From: Terfezia claveryi | Lineage: Eukaryota > Ascomycota > Pezizomycetes > Pezizales > Pezizaceae | Direction of reading: 5' to 3' | Length of the DNA stretch: 64,000 nucleotides | Assembly: GCA_015179025.1 (NCBI GenBank) | Contig: WHUX01000179.1 | Coordinates: forward strand, 44,644-108,643 | Shown here: positions 43,231 to 53,750 of the stretch, piece after piece | Layout of the letters: each line of letters begins with the position of its first letter | How positions within the stretch are numbered: the stretch's first letter is position 1 | The notes under the pieces: model-generated | What the model saw: the letters and a program-made list of their open reading frames with translations, nothing else | Databases searched by the model: none | What the model was told of the DNA's origin: nothing | Translations under genes and position numbers: made by a program

Positions 43231-43849
43231 TTTCTTGCGATTCAGAGAATTAATACTCCGGGGTTGTAGGGCAGTGGATTGACCCTTAGGTCCTGGTCGG
43301 GCAGACGTCGTAGGTTGCGCTGAGCTTGTACCTAGCTACAGATGCCGACATCATTATTATTGAACAGTTGAATCAAGTCCATATCTACTAATATCTTTTT
43401 CCCCTATCTACATACATAATCGACGTGTTGCCAACTTGTCGTGTTCAGACCATATCGACGTGTTGCTGTGTTCGATGTCGCAAGTTGTGCAAGTGGCTGC
43501 AGATGTCTTAAAAACCGACAAGGACAGTTATTCACGAGCAGTTTTCCCGGTATGTACAGTACAATGCACGTACAGTACCTATGTATACACACCAATTGGA
43601 TTGCAGAACCGGGTGTTTCAGCGAATCAGCCATCCGTGACTGCATCGCAGGAAGGTACAGTAAGCCAGGTTCTGTGACTATCTTCTATACGGACGTGGCA
43701 CCTGATGCTTCCGAAAAATGTTATTGAAATACGGAGACTAGATGGTTCTTCCTTCTGCATGCAAACCTCAGGAATGTAAACAGCAGACTACACATCAAGC
43801 TCCCAAGGACCCAAGTCATGAATTCCTACATCGACAAGTCATACACATA
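43231..43849. other. Repeat-derived spacer
   Basis: 43500-43552 (plus strand) is an inverted, diverged copy of about 42970-43015 (AACCGACAAGGAC.GTTATTCAC). 43555-43849 is a copy of 53385-53640. No convincing gene is seen. Confidence 0.5.
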
Positions 43850-44822
43850 TGTTCTGGGCCGCCCGCGGGCGGTATACCCTCTGTGCCGGTCGCGGGCAAT
43901 TGATATAATTCCTCAATTTGGTGAATGTGAATCGAAGAAAACATTGTGCTACACTCAAAAAAACACCCTATGAAGTCATTTTTGACCACCCCATCCACAT
44001 CACATACCCTTCCTGTTGATTAGTGGGAGATGGCAGACATTGAACAAGGGGAATTCCGGACAAATTACCTCAAGCCCTTCAAATGATGAAGTACATGCTT
44101 GTGTAGTTAACAACTCATCACCTTTATCTCTGATGATGAATGGAATGGAGACGAGGATACTGAGTTTATTGCTAGTGTAGAAATCTGTAACATTTCCTAT
44201 GCAATGCGTATTTGAAAATTAGTTTCTTATCAATGGGGGTTCTGATAGACGGGGCCTTATGGTTTAGGCTATATAGACCATCTTGTACTGAATAATCATC
44301 ATTATAATAATATTTGTCTACAACTTGTTGCAAGATTTATCCTATAAGTAAGAAAAATTCCAGCTATTTCTTACTCATAGGATCCAGGTAAGGTGCAAAA
44401 CAGTACTTTCTTAATCGCAGGTACTTATTTATATACAGATTGCTAAGTATAACTACCGGTATTTTCGTTTCAGGTGTTTGCAAAAACTTCTACTCTAATT
44501 GTTATTGCCGATACCTTAAGAATAATCTGAAATTCTCAATTTATTGACATACGAAAGTGTTAACAGATGTATTAACCTCTCAGCTCTGGCTGAACCAAAT
44601 TGGAATATTAGATGGAGGTCTAATTAATTGGGAAATACATGAATCTATTGCAGTCGCTGAGATAGTTCCAGCTAGGTATACCGTAATCAATTCTTTTTTT
44701 TGGGGATAAATCAGTACTCGTAAACCTTTATCAATACAAGTGCATTATACATCAAATTGAGTAATTATTTAAATTTCCCGTGAGCGGCACAGTGGGTATG
44801 CCGCCCGCGGGCGGCCAGAACA
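43850..44822. mobile_element. DNA element with GC-rich inverted repeats and CATA duplication
   Basis: The left end TGTTCTGGGCCGCCCGCGGG and right end CCCGCGGGCGGCCAGAACA are inverted. Similarity extends imperfectly about 60 bp inward (GGTATACCC.CTGTGCCG). Flanked by CATA on both sides (43846-43849 and 44823-44826). The related segment at 53630-53660 lacks it (GTCATACCCATATCCTAC), giving an empty site. No transposase is visible in the 973 bp. The TGTTCTGG ends and 4-bp duplication match the GATA-flanked element at 20296. Confidence 0.75.
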
Positions 44823-44826
44823 CATA

Positions 44827-45079
44827 CATGGATCCTACTTGAAAGCAGCGCCGTTAGCAAATGAAACAATTCTTGTATGCACTCCGTACTATATAGTATT
44901 TAGCAATCTCAAGTGGCCGCATGGCAGCTGATTACCCTGAAGCAACCCGACTATTTGTGCTTAAGACCGACAGGGATAAAATGATGTCGTCTTGATATCG
45001 TTGACATTGTTGCCCACAACAAACATCTGGAGATGGTTAGGCTTTGCACGTAGTATCAAATGCCTTACGTTCTCTGTGG
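44827..45079. other. Continuation of the duplicated flank
   Basis: 44827-44945 resembles 53645-53750 (GCAGC.CCGTTAGCAAA), the other side of the element insertion. No gene is seen. Confidence 0.5.
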
Positions 45080-46665
45080 GAGTGAGGAGAGGGAGGAGTT
45101 CAGAGATCAGGTCGGCCGTTTGGAAGAGGAAAAAGAGCAATTCCGGAAGAGCACACTGGAGCTGAAAGGGGAGTTGGTATGGGTCAAAATCCTACCTCAA
45201 AAACGTTTTGTCAAGGAGTTCGGGGGGTAAGATGACCTTTCTTAAGGAGGCGGAATTTTGGAAGCAGAGTTGTAGGGTGACCGAGGAGAGGAGCCTTGAG
45301 GCTGAAATAGCGAGAGATAAAGCCTGGGTAGAGGTTTTGGAAGAGAAAGTCAAGCTTGGGGGTGGAGCAAGCTCTAGGTCAACAGGAGAAAAAGATTGAG
45401 GGTTTGGTGGCGGCGATTGAGAAGAAGCAGAGGAAGAAGAAAAAGGGAGCAAAGGACGGGAAAAGGCCAGAAAACGCACACCCGGCAAAATCACAAACAG
45501 AGCTACGGAAGCTGCCGACAAGGAGTACGGCGACATGAAAGCCTTCGTGGTTCATAGCGTCCCATGCCACAGACCCATGGCGGACACAAATACCGGATGT
45601 GAACGAACATGTATGAGAGGTATCATGGGAGCAAGGTTGCTCCTGAGAAAGTAGGAGATTCAATAAAACTACTAGCTTGGTGATTATTTTTCTTATAAAG
45701 CCGGTCTCTTTTCATGGGCAGGAGAGTCATACAAGGATGATGTTGAGAGGAAGATGGCTCCCAGTTGGAGCATATGTTTTGACAAAGGTCGGGTGACGGC
45801 GGGGCTGGCCTCGGACTCGGTGTGATGTAGAAGGTAGTTCATTCTTCTCTAAGTCACTAGCTACTGCATAATCTATATATCGATATGCTCTGGTACGTTG
45901 CGGAATTCAGTCATTCCGGAACGGCCGCCCATATCGGAATTGCAGGGCCGTTCCGGGATGACATAAATGTGTACTCTGGGCAATATATGAAGGCAAATTG
46001 AGAAAAAACCGAGTCTATTATTTTATACATAACAAAAAGGCTTGCTCAGTTAATGCCTTCCATCGCAGCTTATTGCTGGAAAATCACCTGCTGGGGCCTT
46101 CAAGTTTGGGTTTCGCTTTAATTTTGACCATGTACTTGAATTGGATTTAAGGGAATTACTTCCCAAAGGTCAACCGAGATTTACTACTTACTGTTTGCAA
46201 ATACTCTTCAAATTTAGTACGTTCAATCGCACTTCGAGGAACCTAGGGGGTGAAGTTGATCCAAATCAATATCACCATTATCTTCTGCAATTGACATTTT
46301 GGTAAGATCAGGGAATGTCGTGGTATGCTGGTAATATTATAGTGTGCTGGTAATGTCGCGATGTGTAGAATATGTTGCGTTGAAGAGCGTATTGCTCTGT
46401 TGTGTTGAAGAAAATTTTTACGGACCAAAAGTTTCAATTCTGTAATGGACTGGATTCCGCAACGGGCCAGAAATCTATCTACTGTACTAGGCTTATGTAA
46501 GCATGCTCACATGCCCACATTTTCGGAGTCGGGTTCGAGTTGGTAATTTGGGCTTCTCACAGATCTCTTCTGGTACCGAAAGCTTAGATGAAACCTTTAA
46601 AACAGAGGCTTGGGGCCCCCTCATGATCTTAGGTCGATTGCGGGTATAGACTCTAAAACAAACAA
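45080..46665 (+). pseudogene. LINE ORF1-like element, copy B, 3' end intact
   Basis: The plus strand encodes the coiled-coil zone (LEEEKEQFRKSTLELKGELV; EEKVKLGGGA; basic KKQRKKKKGAKDGK) and the C-terminal block (DSIKLLAW / PVSFHGQESHTR) in several frames. The GATA element B (45886-46472) interrupts it. The 3' end reads GGTCGATTGCGGGTATAGAC followed by an A-rich tract (46650-46665), the same terminus as 57150-57177. Broken by frameshifts. Confidence 0.55.
45886..46472. mobile_element. Inverted-repeat DNA element B (deletion derivative of A)
   Basis: Left end TGCTCTGGTACGTTGCGGAA preceded by GATA (45882-45885). The right end GCAACGGGCCAGAA is eroded. It retains on the minus strand the start MSIAEDNGDIDLDQLHPLG (about 46240-46300) of the integrase-like ORF but lacks most of exon 2. 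It also contains a nested inverted GGAACGGCCG motif near its left end. Confidence 0.6.
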
Positions 46666-47240
46666 AAAGAAAACCAGCACTAGTTGGAGCAACCTTGCTG
46701 GGATTTGGCGGTGAATTAGTGTAATGGACAACTAGAAATCTTGACGATTTAGTATAGTAAGTGTGATTTTATGTCAATCAAGGTGGGGTCCGTCTACCCG
46801 TGGATACTGTGATTGAGTCAACTTCAGCCTGCTACATAGCTACTATACTTGATAACGAAGCTTCTCCAAATGACAGTACTAGTATGACTACAGTAGGCAG
46901 ACCTAGCGATTGGTCACAGTTGTTGCCAAAAGATGTAATTTGGTAGATATAAGTATATGTAGGTCTCACTATCTTGTTTTTTGCAAAGTACCTCTCTACC
47001 ACTGGCTATACTACAGGTTTATATACATGAGGTCTACCATACTCCGTATAACTGTTTCAATTCACATCAGTGGTCACTAATCCATTCCTCAACACATAGT
47101 CCGCAGATGTGTTATAACCTGAGTGAGTGCACATTAGCGGGTTATCATGTGACTAATCCCTCAGCGTTGGCCGAGTATTTCCTACAACTTCCCTGACTCG
47201 GTCAGCAACACCAACCTAGTTTGCCATGCTAATTGGAGCG
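46666..47240. other. Block B spacer, no gene
   Basis: Parallels 21265-21900 (shared GGCGGTGAATTAG.GTAATG and GTATATGTAGG). Stops in all frames. Confidence 0.5.
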
Positions 47241-47299
47241 AGTTTAATAAGAATATTGGCTGGAATGGTCTTAATTTCCGAGTTGCCCGCTTTTACCTG

Positions 47300-47640
47300 T
47301 TGGCGTAGATAGTGATATCTATGCTCAATGTATCTACATCAGGAGGTGGGTGCCAAGTTGACAGCGTGCGCCTTCACTATGAGTTCGTAGGATTGGTTTT
47401 AGTTGAACGCATCTCAGCAAGGAAGGCCCAGGCAGCATCTGTAGCTCCTTCGCAGGCTACTCTATGTTCGGCTTCGGTAATAGAGAGTGGGGACTGTATC
47501 TTGCCGCCGGCTATACCATCCTATTGGTTGCTTTCCTAAAGACATTAAGACTGGGACTTCGCCCCTTCCCCACCATAGGATGCGTCGGCATATATTACAA
47601 GGTCTAGATTGGCTGGATTTTTCCGGAAACGGGTCCGGTG
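47300..47640 (-). pseudogene. Copia RNase H fragment B
   Basis: Same segment as 21950-22350: YADAS, then RRQDTV..LYYRS/TEAEH-type sequence and AWAFLAEM on the minus strand. Confidence 0.7.
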
Positions 47641-47699
47641 GATTACCAGCCTCAAGATAATGTCTGACGCCCACCACAGAAGGAATTCTGAATCAGATA

Positions 47700-47890
47700 C
47701 GTAGATACCACCCTCCACCCCTTTAACCCTTGACCGCAGCGCCTCCTACACCTTCTCGACCATTCCTGATTTGCCTCCGCCTCCTCCCTGGACCTGCCAC
47801 CTCCGTCCCCAACCCACGCACACTCTAGCAGATGAGCCGCATTCTGGGTCGCAGAACGGATCCCCTCACCCAAATCCTTTGCGTCCATGC
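47700..47890 (-). pseudogene. LINE 3'-end fragment B
   Basis: Near-identical to 22370-22560 (AAHLLECAWVGDGG; NQEWSRRCRRRCGQGLKGW). Confidence 0.5.
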
Positions 47891-47899
47891 CCTCTGCAG

Positions 47900-48460
47900 G
47901 GCTCGATTTACTTTATACTTATAGCTGTTAAAACGCATACCCGTTACATCCGGATTACTGAAGAATTATGTTCTTCTTCGAGAGAGAGAGAGTCTAGAAG
48001 TATATTCATACTTATATAAGAGAAGCCGCTTGCTTATGATAATAATAACATGACATCCGCAATCCTTGTATTTTCTTGCTTCTGGTTTGCTGAATAACAC
48101 ATTGTCTTACCCTGAATTGCTCATGTATATAGACAACGCTCCGGACCTGTATTCTCCTAAGGATTAAGCAAGTCTTCACTCCGCATCATTCACTTCTATC
48201 TAAGTTCACTCTGAAACTCTATTGTCCACTCCGCGTATTATCATCCGCTAGAGTAGGCATATAGCTATCGATCCGCTCTGCACCCGTCTTGCTTAGATAA
48301 ACTCTGGCAAAAAAAAACCCCGTTTATTTGTAGTTACAAATCTTTGACTGTCTGCAATGAGCCTGAGAACTTAATTACTGGGGTTATAGAATTTCATATA
48401 TCCTGCAGCCAACAACCCTTTCCCGCTACAACTTAGCTTAGATCCAGGCTTGACCCAAGA
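47900..48460. other. Block B tail, no gene
   Basis: Collinear with 22570-23100. No coding content recognised. Confidence 0.5.
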
Positions 48461-48539
48461 TGTGGTCTCTCATCATATCTTGAATACGAGTACTGAATTT
48501 ATTCTTTTAAGAAAAAATTAGCTTTGATTTTTTTGCACT

Positions 48540-48815
48540 AAGGCCTAAGAGCAGACCTACCGGTAGTCAACTCTTGCGTCACTTATGAGACATGCTGCCA
48601 CATATCAGTAGATAAATTCATGTGATCATATTCATTACTATAGGAATGTATACTTGCAAAGGTTCGTTCATAACAACTCTGAAATAAATAGTTACATCAG
48701 TAAAGGAATACTTAGAATTCCATGTCCTCGCTTTGACTAAAAAAACTGGTACCATCACCCGTAGCCATAGCGTCGACGCTCGTAGTATCTTCCACAAACA
48801 AGGAAGCTGGTATAT
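48540..48815 (-). pseudogene. NACHT-ankyrin gene 3' end, relic B
   Basis: 3' flank plus the last tail codons (48733-48815), as in relic A. It ends at GGAAGCTGGTATATATAC, the same point at which relic A is interrupted. Confidence 0.7.
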
Positions 48816-48822
48816 ATACTTA

Positions 48823-48935
48823 TGTTCTGGTCCGTTCCGGGATCCGGGCCATACCGGTATGGCCCGGTCCATACCGGTATGGCCCGGTCCATACCGGTAT
48901 GGACTGGATATCGCAACGGACCAGGCCGTTACGGG
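48823..48935. mobile_element. Palindrome-rich mini-element 1
   Basis: Starts TGTTCTGGTCCGTTCCGGGA. The core has three units of CCATACCGGTATGG, a perfect 14-bp palindrome, spaced 20 bp apart by GCCCGGT. It ends near CGCAACGGACCAGGCCGTT. Shares termini with the GATA-flanked elements. Too short to code for anything. Confidence 0.6.
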
Positions 48936-49632
48936 ATTAAATTGTTCAATGTCACGGATAGCAACAAGGATTTACCACAACACCACAGCGGCCACAGCGA
49001 CATTAAAAGTACTAAATAGGGACATATCCGATATGAAGGTAATTTTGTAGCAACATTTGGTCAAAGAACATCGGAGATAACATAAGTGACCTATCGAAGA
49101 AAATACTCAGTAGAGGTATACCCGAAATGAAGGTTATTATGTAGAGAAACATTAGGTCAAAGAACAAGAGGTTGTAGCATGCGCAATAGTAGCCTTTAAA
49201 GATCACGATACCATAACTTCTTTGCAACAAACACAAGTGTTTTAACCATTGCTTTGCTTAATTACACTCTTACCGGTCTCTACAATATTACACTCTTACC
49301 ACCAGCGGAAGCATGCAAAACACCATTATCTAGAGCCAGCGGAAGCATGAATTGCATGCATATATAGAGGCCGAAAAGCCATCATTTCTATATGTTTGTC
49401 TTCTCATTCGTTTCCCATATATGGGTATTTCCTCCTTTGTGCTAGGTTTTGCCAATTGCAGGAGGAGCCCCAACCGACGCGGCGGGATGATTGTAGGTAA
49501 GACATGTAATCTGGTTTTAAGACAGCGCCAGTCGATCCAATGGCTGGCGGCAAGACACGGCAAGTCCCTATTTCCAAGGTGTGCCCGGCTGGGACTTAGA
49601 GCTTTTCTCCTGTTCATTCCTTCCAAATAATT
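48936..49632. other. No gene recognised
   Basis: Includes a short imperfect duplication (TAGGTATACCCGAAATGAAGG against ATATCCGATATGAAGG, about 49020-49160). Open frames here lack recognisable features. Confidence 0.4.
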
Positions 49633-50445
49633 TTGCTCGCTCAATTCTACCTGGTTTGCTCGCTCATTTTCTCGCTCATTTTCTCGCTCATTTGCTCGCT
49701 CATTTTCTCGCTGATTTGCTTGCTCGATTCTAGGCTGATTTGCTCGCTCGATTGTATGCTGATTTGCTTGCTTGATTCTAGGCTGATTTGCTCGCTCGAT
49801 TATATGCTGATTTGCTCGCTCGATTATATGCTGATTTGCTCGCTCGATTATATGCTGATTTGCTCGCTCGATTCTAGGCTGATTTCCTCGCTCGATTATA
49901 TGCTGATTTGCTCGCTCGATTATATGCTGATTTGCTCGCTCGATTATATGCTGATTTGCTCGCTCGATTATATGCTGATTTGCTCGCTCGATTCTAGGCT
50001 GATTTCCTCGCTCGATTCTAGGCTGATTTCCTCGCTCGATTATATGCTGATTTGCTCGCTCGATTATATGCTGATTTGCTCGCTCGATTATATGCTGATT
50101 TGCTCGCTCGATTCTAGGCTGATTTCCTCGCTCGATTCTATGCCAGTGGTGATTTCCTTGCTCAATTCTCTGCTGATTTCCTTTCTCAATTCTAGGCTGA
50201 TTTGCTTGCTCGATTCTACGCTGGTTTGCTCGCTCATTTTCTCGCTGATTTGCTTGCTCGATTCTAGGCTGATTTGCTCGCTCGATTGTATGCTGATTTG
50301 CTCGCTCGATTGTAGGCTGATTTCCTCGCTCGATTCGGTGATATCCTTGCTCAATTCTCTACTGATTTCCTCGCTCAATTCTAGGCTGATTTCCTCGCTC
50401 GATTCTAGGCTGAGTTGCTTGCTCAATTCTAGCGGATATCCAGGT
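49633..50445. repeat. 24-bp minisatellite, about 33 units
   Basis: The unit CTGATTTGCTCGCTCGATTA or CTGATTTCCTCGCTCGATTC (24 bp with the final 4) repeats throughout, beginning as a simpler 12-bp CTCGCTCATTTT form. Because 24 is a multiple of 3, the plus strand is open for 271 codons as an 8-residue repeat (LICSLDYM / LISSLDSR) and the minus strand is open as EISLESSEQ-type repeats. A real protein is unlikely but cannot be excluded. Confidence 0.9.
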
Positions 50446-50750
50446 TAATATGGACAGTGAATTGCAGGCTCATATGGACGGCGAATCTAGGATTCTAGGG
50501 ACGCGGATGTGAAGGCTGGTACAGATGGGGGTTTTGGGGCGCAGCGTGTTAGATAGCCTTATTAGATAATCGTGAGAATAAAATGGATTATTTCAAAATG
50601 CATATAATGCAGGTGAACTACAAGAACAAGCGCGGTAGCGCGGGCGCGGACCAATGAATCTAGGAATATGGCATCAAATGATTTACGTTGGTTAGGCCAA
50701 ATAAGTTGGGTGTGCGTAAGGAAATATAAGAAGATATGAATATTTATGCC
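50446..50750. other. Decayed edge of minisatellite and spacer
   Basis: The first 60 bases hold degenerate units (ATGGACAGTGAATTGCAGGC). Nothing else is recognised. Confidence 0.4.
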
Positions 50751-50754
50751 ATCC

Positions 50755-50895
50755 CGGAACGGCCTGGGTAATCTCGCAATCTCGCAACGGCCCGGTCCAT
50801 ACCGGTATGGGGGGCCATACCGGTATGGCCCGGGCAATCCTGGAACGGCCCGGTCCATACCGGTATGGCCTGGAATCCCGGAACGGACCAGAACA
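50755..50895. mobile_element. Palindrome-rich mini-element 2
   Basis: Ends TCCCGGAACGGACCAGAACA, the reverse complement of the start of mini-element 1. It contains three CCATACCGGTATGG palindromes (or GGCCATACCGGTATGGCC forms) interspersed with CGGAACGGCC blocks. Confidence 0.6.
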
Positions 50896-50927
50896 TATAT
50901 ATATATTTTCATTTAAAAAATAGATAG

Positions 50928-51115
50928 TTGTTACTCCTATACGGCCCCATTAAGGGAGCCATGAGGAGCCACCCGGAACCCCCAGGTGGATGCAGGGACA
51001 AGGCAAGTTAATCCGCCAGTCCGTGCTAGGTACAAACAAATAACTGGGGACGAGCCCCATGCTGTCATTAACGGGTAACATGACCCAGTGGGCCTGACTG
51101 AGCCTCCTCGGTGGT
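50928..51115. repeat. 190-bp dispersed repeat, copy 2
   Basis: Matches 23486-23660 (GTTGTTACTCCTATACGGCC start; GGGCCTGACTGAGCCTCCTC end) with small indels. Confidence 0.7.
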
Positions 51116-51147
51116 TGAAACCGATGTAAATCCTAAGCGTTACCTAG

Positions 51148-51280
51148 TGTACTTTGTCAATAAACTGGACCGTTGTAGCTCAGTTTGCGTGGTATCATTG
51201 TGCTCAGATATCACCTTTACTGCATAAGCTTGACCTATGTCATTAAACTGACAAGGACCGTTGTTCGCCAGTGGATGAGG
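51148..51280. repeat. Dispersed repeat, copy 2 of 2
   Basis: Matches 21128-21265. Confidence 0.6.
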
Positions 51281-51509
51281 TAAACCAAAAGCCATAGCTC
51301 AGAGAATGTTCCAGCACCGTCCCGGCCCAGTAAAGCGAGAATACAAGGTAACTGAGGTTGACGACGATGTAGTCCCCCTGATTTGGCAACGATCACTACT
51401 CGGGCAAAGATGATTGATAGCTAGTCGTATTTAATGGCTCATATAAGCTTGCCATTTCATAGAAAAATTCAAAAAAGACACTTATGTCAGTCAAAAGGCA
51501 AAACGAGTT

Positions 51510-51765
51510 GCCCCAGTTCACTATACTCCGAGCGCCATCACACTACTTCTTAGGTCGCCCTCGTTGTAGACTTGTGGTTTGGTAGAGATATAGTGAACTG
51601 GAGCATTAAGGAATGGATACCCGACAACCCTGCTCCCTCGTCCTTCCAATGATATTAAGGCAATTAACTTCTTGCCTCCACTGGGATTCGAACTTGGGCC
51701 CTCAATAAGTAAACATAACCGTAAAGTAAAGAACTTACCACTGCGCTATGCCTACTGTCAGTTTC
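51510..51765 (-). mobile_element. tRNA-derived SINE-like element
   Basis: The minus strand carries an A-box-like TAGCGCAGTGG (51739-51749) and a B-box-like GTTCGAATCCC (51683-51693). The flanking acceptor arms are not complementary, so it is not a functional tRNA. A second, interrupted copy exists at 54690-55385. The tail toward 51510 (minus strand) is non-coding. Confidence 0.5.
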
Positions 51766-51979
51766 AAACACCAAAGTGCTGCATTCCACTAGAACTCTTG
51801 ACTTTTTCCACTTGTCAATTCAATTGTAGAGACAGGAAACATACGGCGCACAAAGATGATAGTCATAACTGCAGATTTCTCCCATCCACTTGCATCAGCA
51901 AAAAAAAAATTGCGTCAGGACGTACGACATCTTCATGTGCATCATGTAGCTTCCTATCATTTAGGTGGTGGTAATTTTC

Positions 51980-52066
51980 TGCGTCCCATGCTTCCTGTCA
52001 GGCAGGTTGCGTCCCGTGCTTCCTGTCAGCCAGGCTGCGTCCCGTACTTCCTGTCAGCTAGGTTGC
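51980..52066. repeat. Tandem repeat, about 28 bp x 3
   Basis: Unit GCGTCCCGTGCTTCCTGTCA plus GC(C/T)AGG(C/T)T. Immediately followed by a different tandem array. Confidence 0.75.
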
Positions 52067-52299
52067 AGGCCGCGAATGCGTGAATTCCCAAATATTTAGA
52101 GGCCGCGAATGCATGAATTCACACATATTTAGAGGCTGCGAATGCATGAATTCATACATATATACTGAGGCTGCGAATGCATGAATTCATACATATATAC
52201 TGAGGCCGCGAATGTGTGAATTCACACATATTTAGAGGCCGCGAATGCATGAATTCATACATATATACCGAGGCCGCGAATGCATGAATTCCATACCTG
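52067..52299. repeat. Tandem repeat, 33-35 bp x 7
   Basis: Unit starts AGGCCGCGAATGCATGAATT and ends with a CATACATATATAC or CACATATTTAG variant. Two alternating unit types are interleaved. Confidence 0.85.
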
Positions 52300-52394
52300 A
52301 TAAATCCCATGTTTAAATGTACTACATCTAGCTATTTCCCCCTCCGTACTAGATTGTTCCAAGAAGTAGAGGAGCTCCCTTCTATGGGGTAAGT

Positions 52395-52515
52395 AGTGAT
52401 TTGCACGGTGGATTCCAGGCTCATTTGCACGCTGATTTCTAGGTTGATTTGCACGGTGGATTCCAGGCTGATTTACACGCTGATTTCTAGGTCGATTTGA
52501 CGGTGGATTCCAGGT
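52395..52515. repeat. Tandem repeat related to the 24-bp minisatellite
   Basis: About five units of GATTTGCACGGTGGATTCCA(GG) / GATTTCTAGG, sharing the GATTTGC..GATT..AGGCT skeleton with 49633-50445. Confidence 0.7.
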
Positions 52516-53384
52516 GCATGGTGATATAGCACTGATTTGGGCAGTGATTTGGGTTTGCTGCGTGTTTAGCTAGCTAGTTTTAGAGATATTATCAGAATCA
52601 ATTACATTTTTGGAAATGCATAGAATGCAGGTATCAAGCACGATTGCAAGGCCGCGCCTATACTAGCCGACTATTTGCGTCAGATGGTGAACGTAAACTT
52701 AGTGAGATTTTGCATGCCTACAGGAAGAACAATACTTCATGTGCATATGATATAATAGGTGCTTGTCATGAAATTTGAATTTAAATTAGCTACGTAGAGT
52801 AAGTATCATACGATAGGTGTACATCAGGAGATATGGATTAAAATTATTTGCGTCAGGAAACATACGACGCACAAAGATGATAGTCTTATTAAAGTTATAA
52901 CTGCAGATTTCTCCCAATATCTAGAGTGTCCAATCGCCGCTCCTCCTCTAACCTATCACCAGTATTCTTCAATGTTGCTATAGAGGTCAGGCGGGTGAGT
53001 GAAACCGGGCTCAGAAAAGCTAGATCCTTTAAACGTTTGGTACTTGTTAGCACTGATCACGTGGCTGCCCTCGCCAAAAATCGCCAAGAATCGCCAAGAC
53101 CATCGCCAAGATGCAAGATGTCTAACAAATTAAAAACAAACTTCGTTCCAATTTAAAAATTGGCAACTTCGTTGCCAATAATCCACCACCTGATCTTCTG
53201 TGACATCACTAAGTAGGTAATATCTTCTAGATTCAATAGTTTTACTGTACCTATTAAATAGATCTTGGTGCTAAATCTTGATATGATTCACATCAGCCAT
53301 GGCTTATGATATATGGAGTACGTGTCCCATTGCATATGTATATGATAGCGCTAATAACTACGGTAGATGGTACAATGCACGCAC
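52516..53384. other. No gene recognised
   Basis: 52855-52920 repeats 51835-51890 (ACATACG.CGCACAAAGATGAT). 53170-53360 resembles 36270-36400. Open frames here are short and without recognisable content. Confidence 0.45.
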
Positions 53385-53750
53385 CTATGTATACGCACCA
53401 ATTGGATTGCAGCAGCAGCTGTTTCAGCGAATCAGCCAATACCTCGACGCAACGCACGTAACCCATGTTCTGTGACTTCCTTCTACATATATCTGATGAT
53501 TCCGAAATAAATGTTATTGAAATACAAGACGGTTCTTCCTTCTGCCTGCAAACCTCAGGACAGTAAACAGCAGATTACATATAAAGCCTCCCAAGGACCT
53601 TAGTCATGAATTCCTACATTGACAAGTCATACCCATATCCTACATACGCAGCACCGTTAGCAAACGAAACAATACTTGTACGCACTAGACAGTGAATTAA
53701 GAAGTATGTTTAGCCGAGTGGCCGGGTGGCTATTACCCTGAACTCAACTC
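53385..53750. repeat. Copy of the 43555-44945 flank without the DNA element
   Basis: Aligns with 43555-43849 and then 44823-44945, skipping the 973-bp element. It therefore serves as the empty site. Confidence 0.75.

Larger units (their letters stand above)
45080..48815. repeat. Duplicated repeat block, copy B (partner 19540-23440)
   Basis: Collinear with copy A through ORF1 relic, GATA element, Copia RNase H scrap, LINE scrap and NACHT-ankyrin 3' end. It retains the ORF1 element 3' end (46475-46665), which copy A has lost. Confidence 0.75.

Noticed and set aside
49633..50448. A genuine 271-residue repeat protein
   Set aside because: The frame is open only because the DNA unit is 24 bp; the opposite strand is open too, and composition is pure low complexity.
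51672..51757. Possible functional tRNA gene (minus strand) with A and B boxes
   Set aside because: The sequences that should form the acceptor stem are not complementary (GTAGGCA and GGAGGCA), and the anticodon region does not fold cleanly. Treated as SINE-like.
52067..52299. CRISPR-like array (regular direct repeats)
   Set aside because: Units are contiguous with no unique spacers and the sequence is fungal; it is an ordinary tandem repeat.
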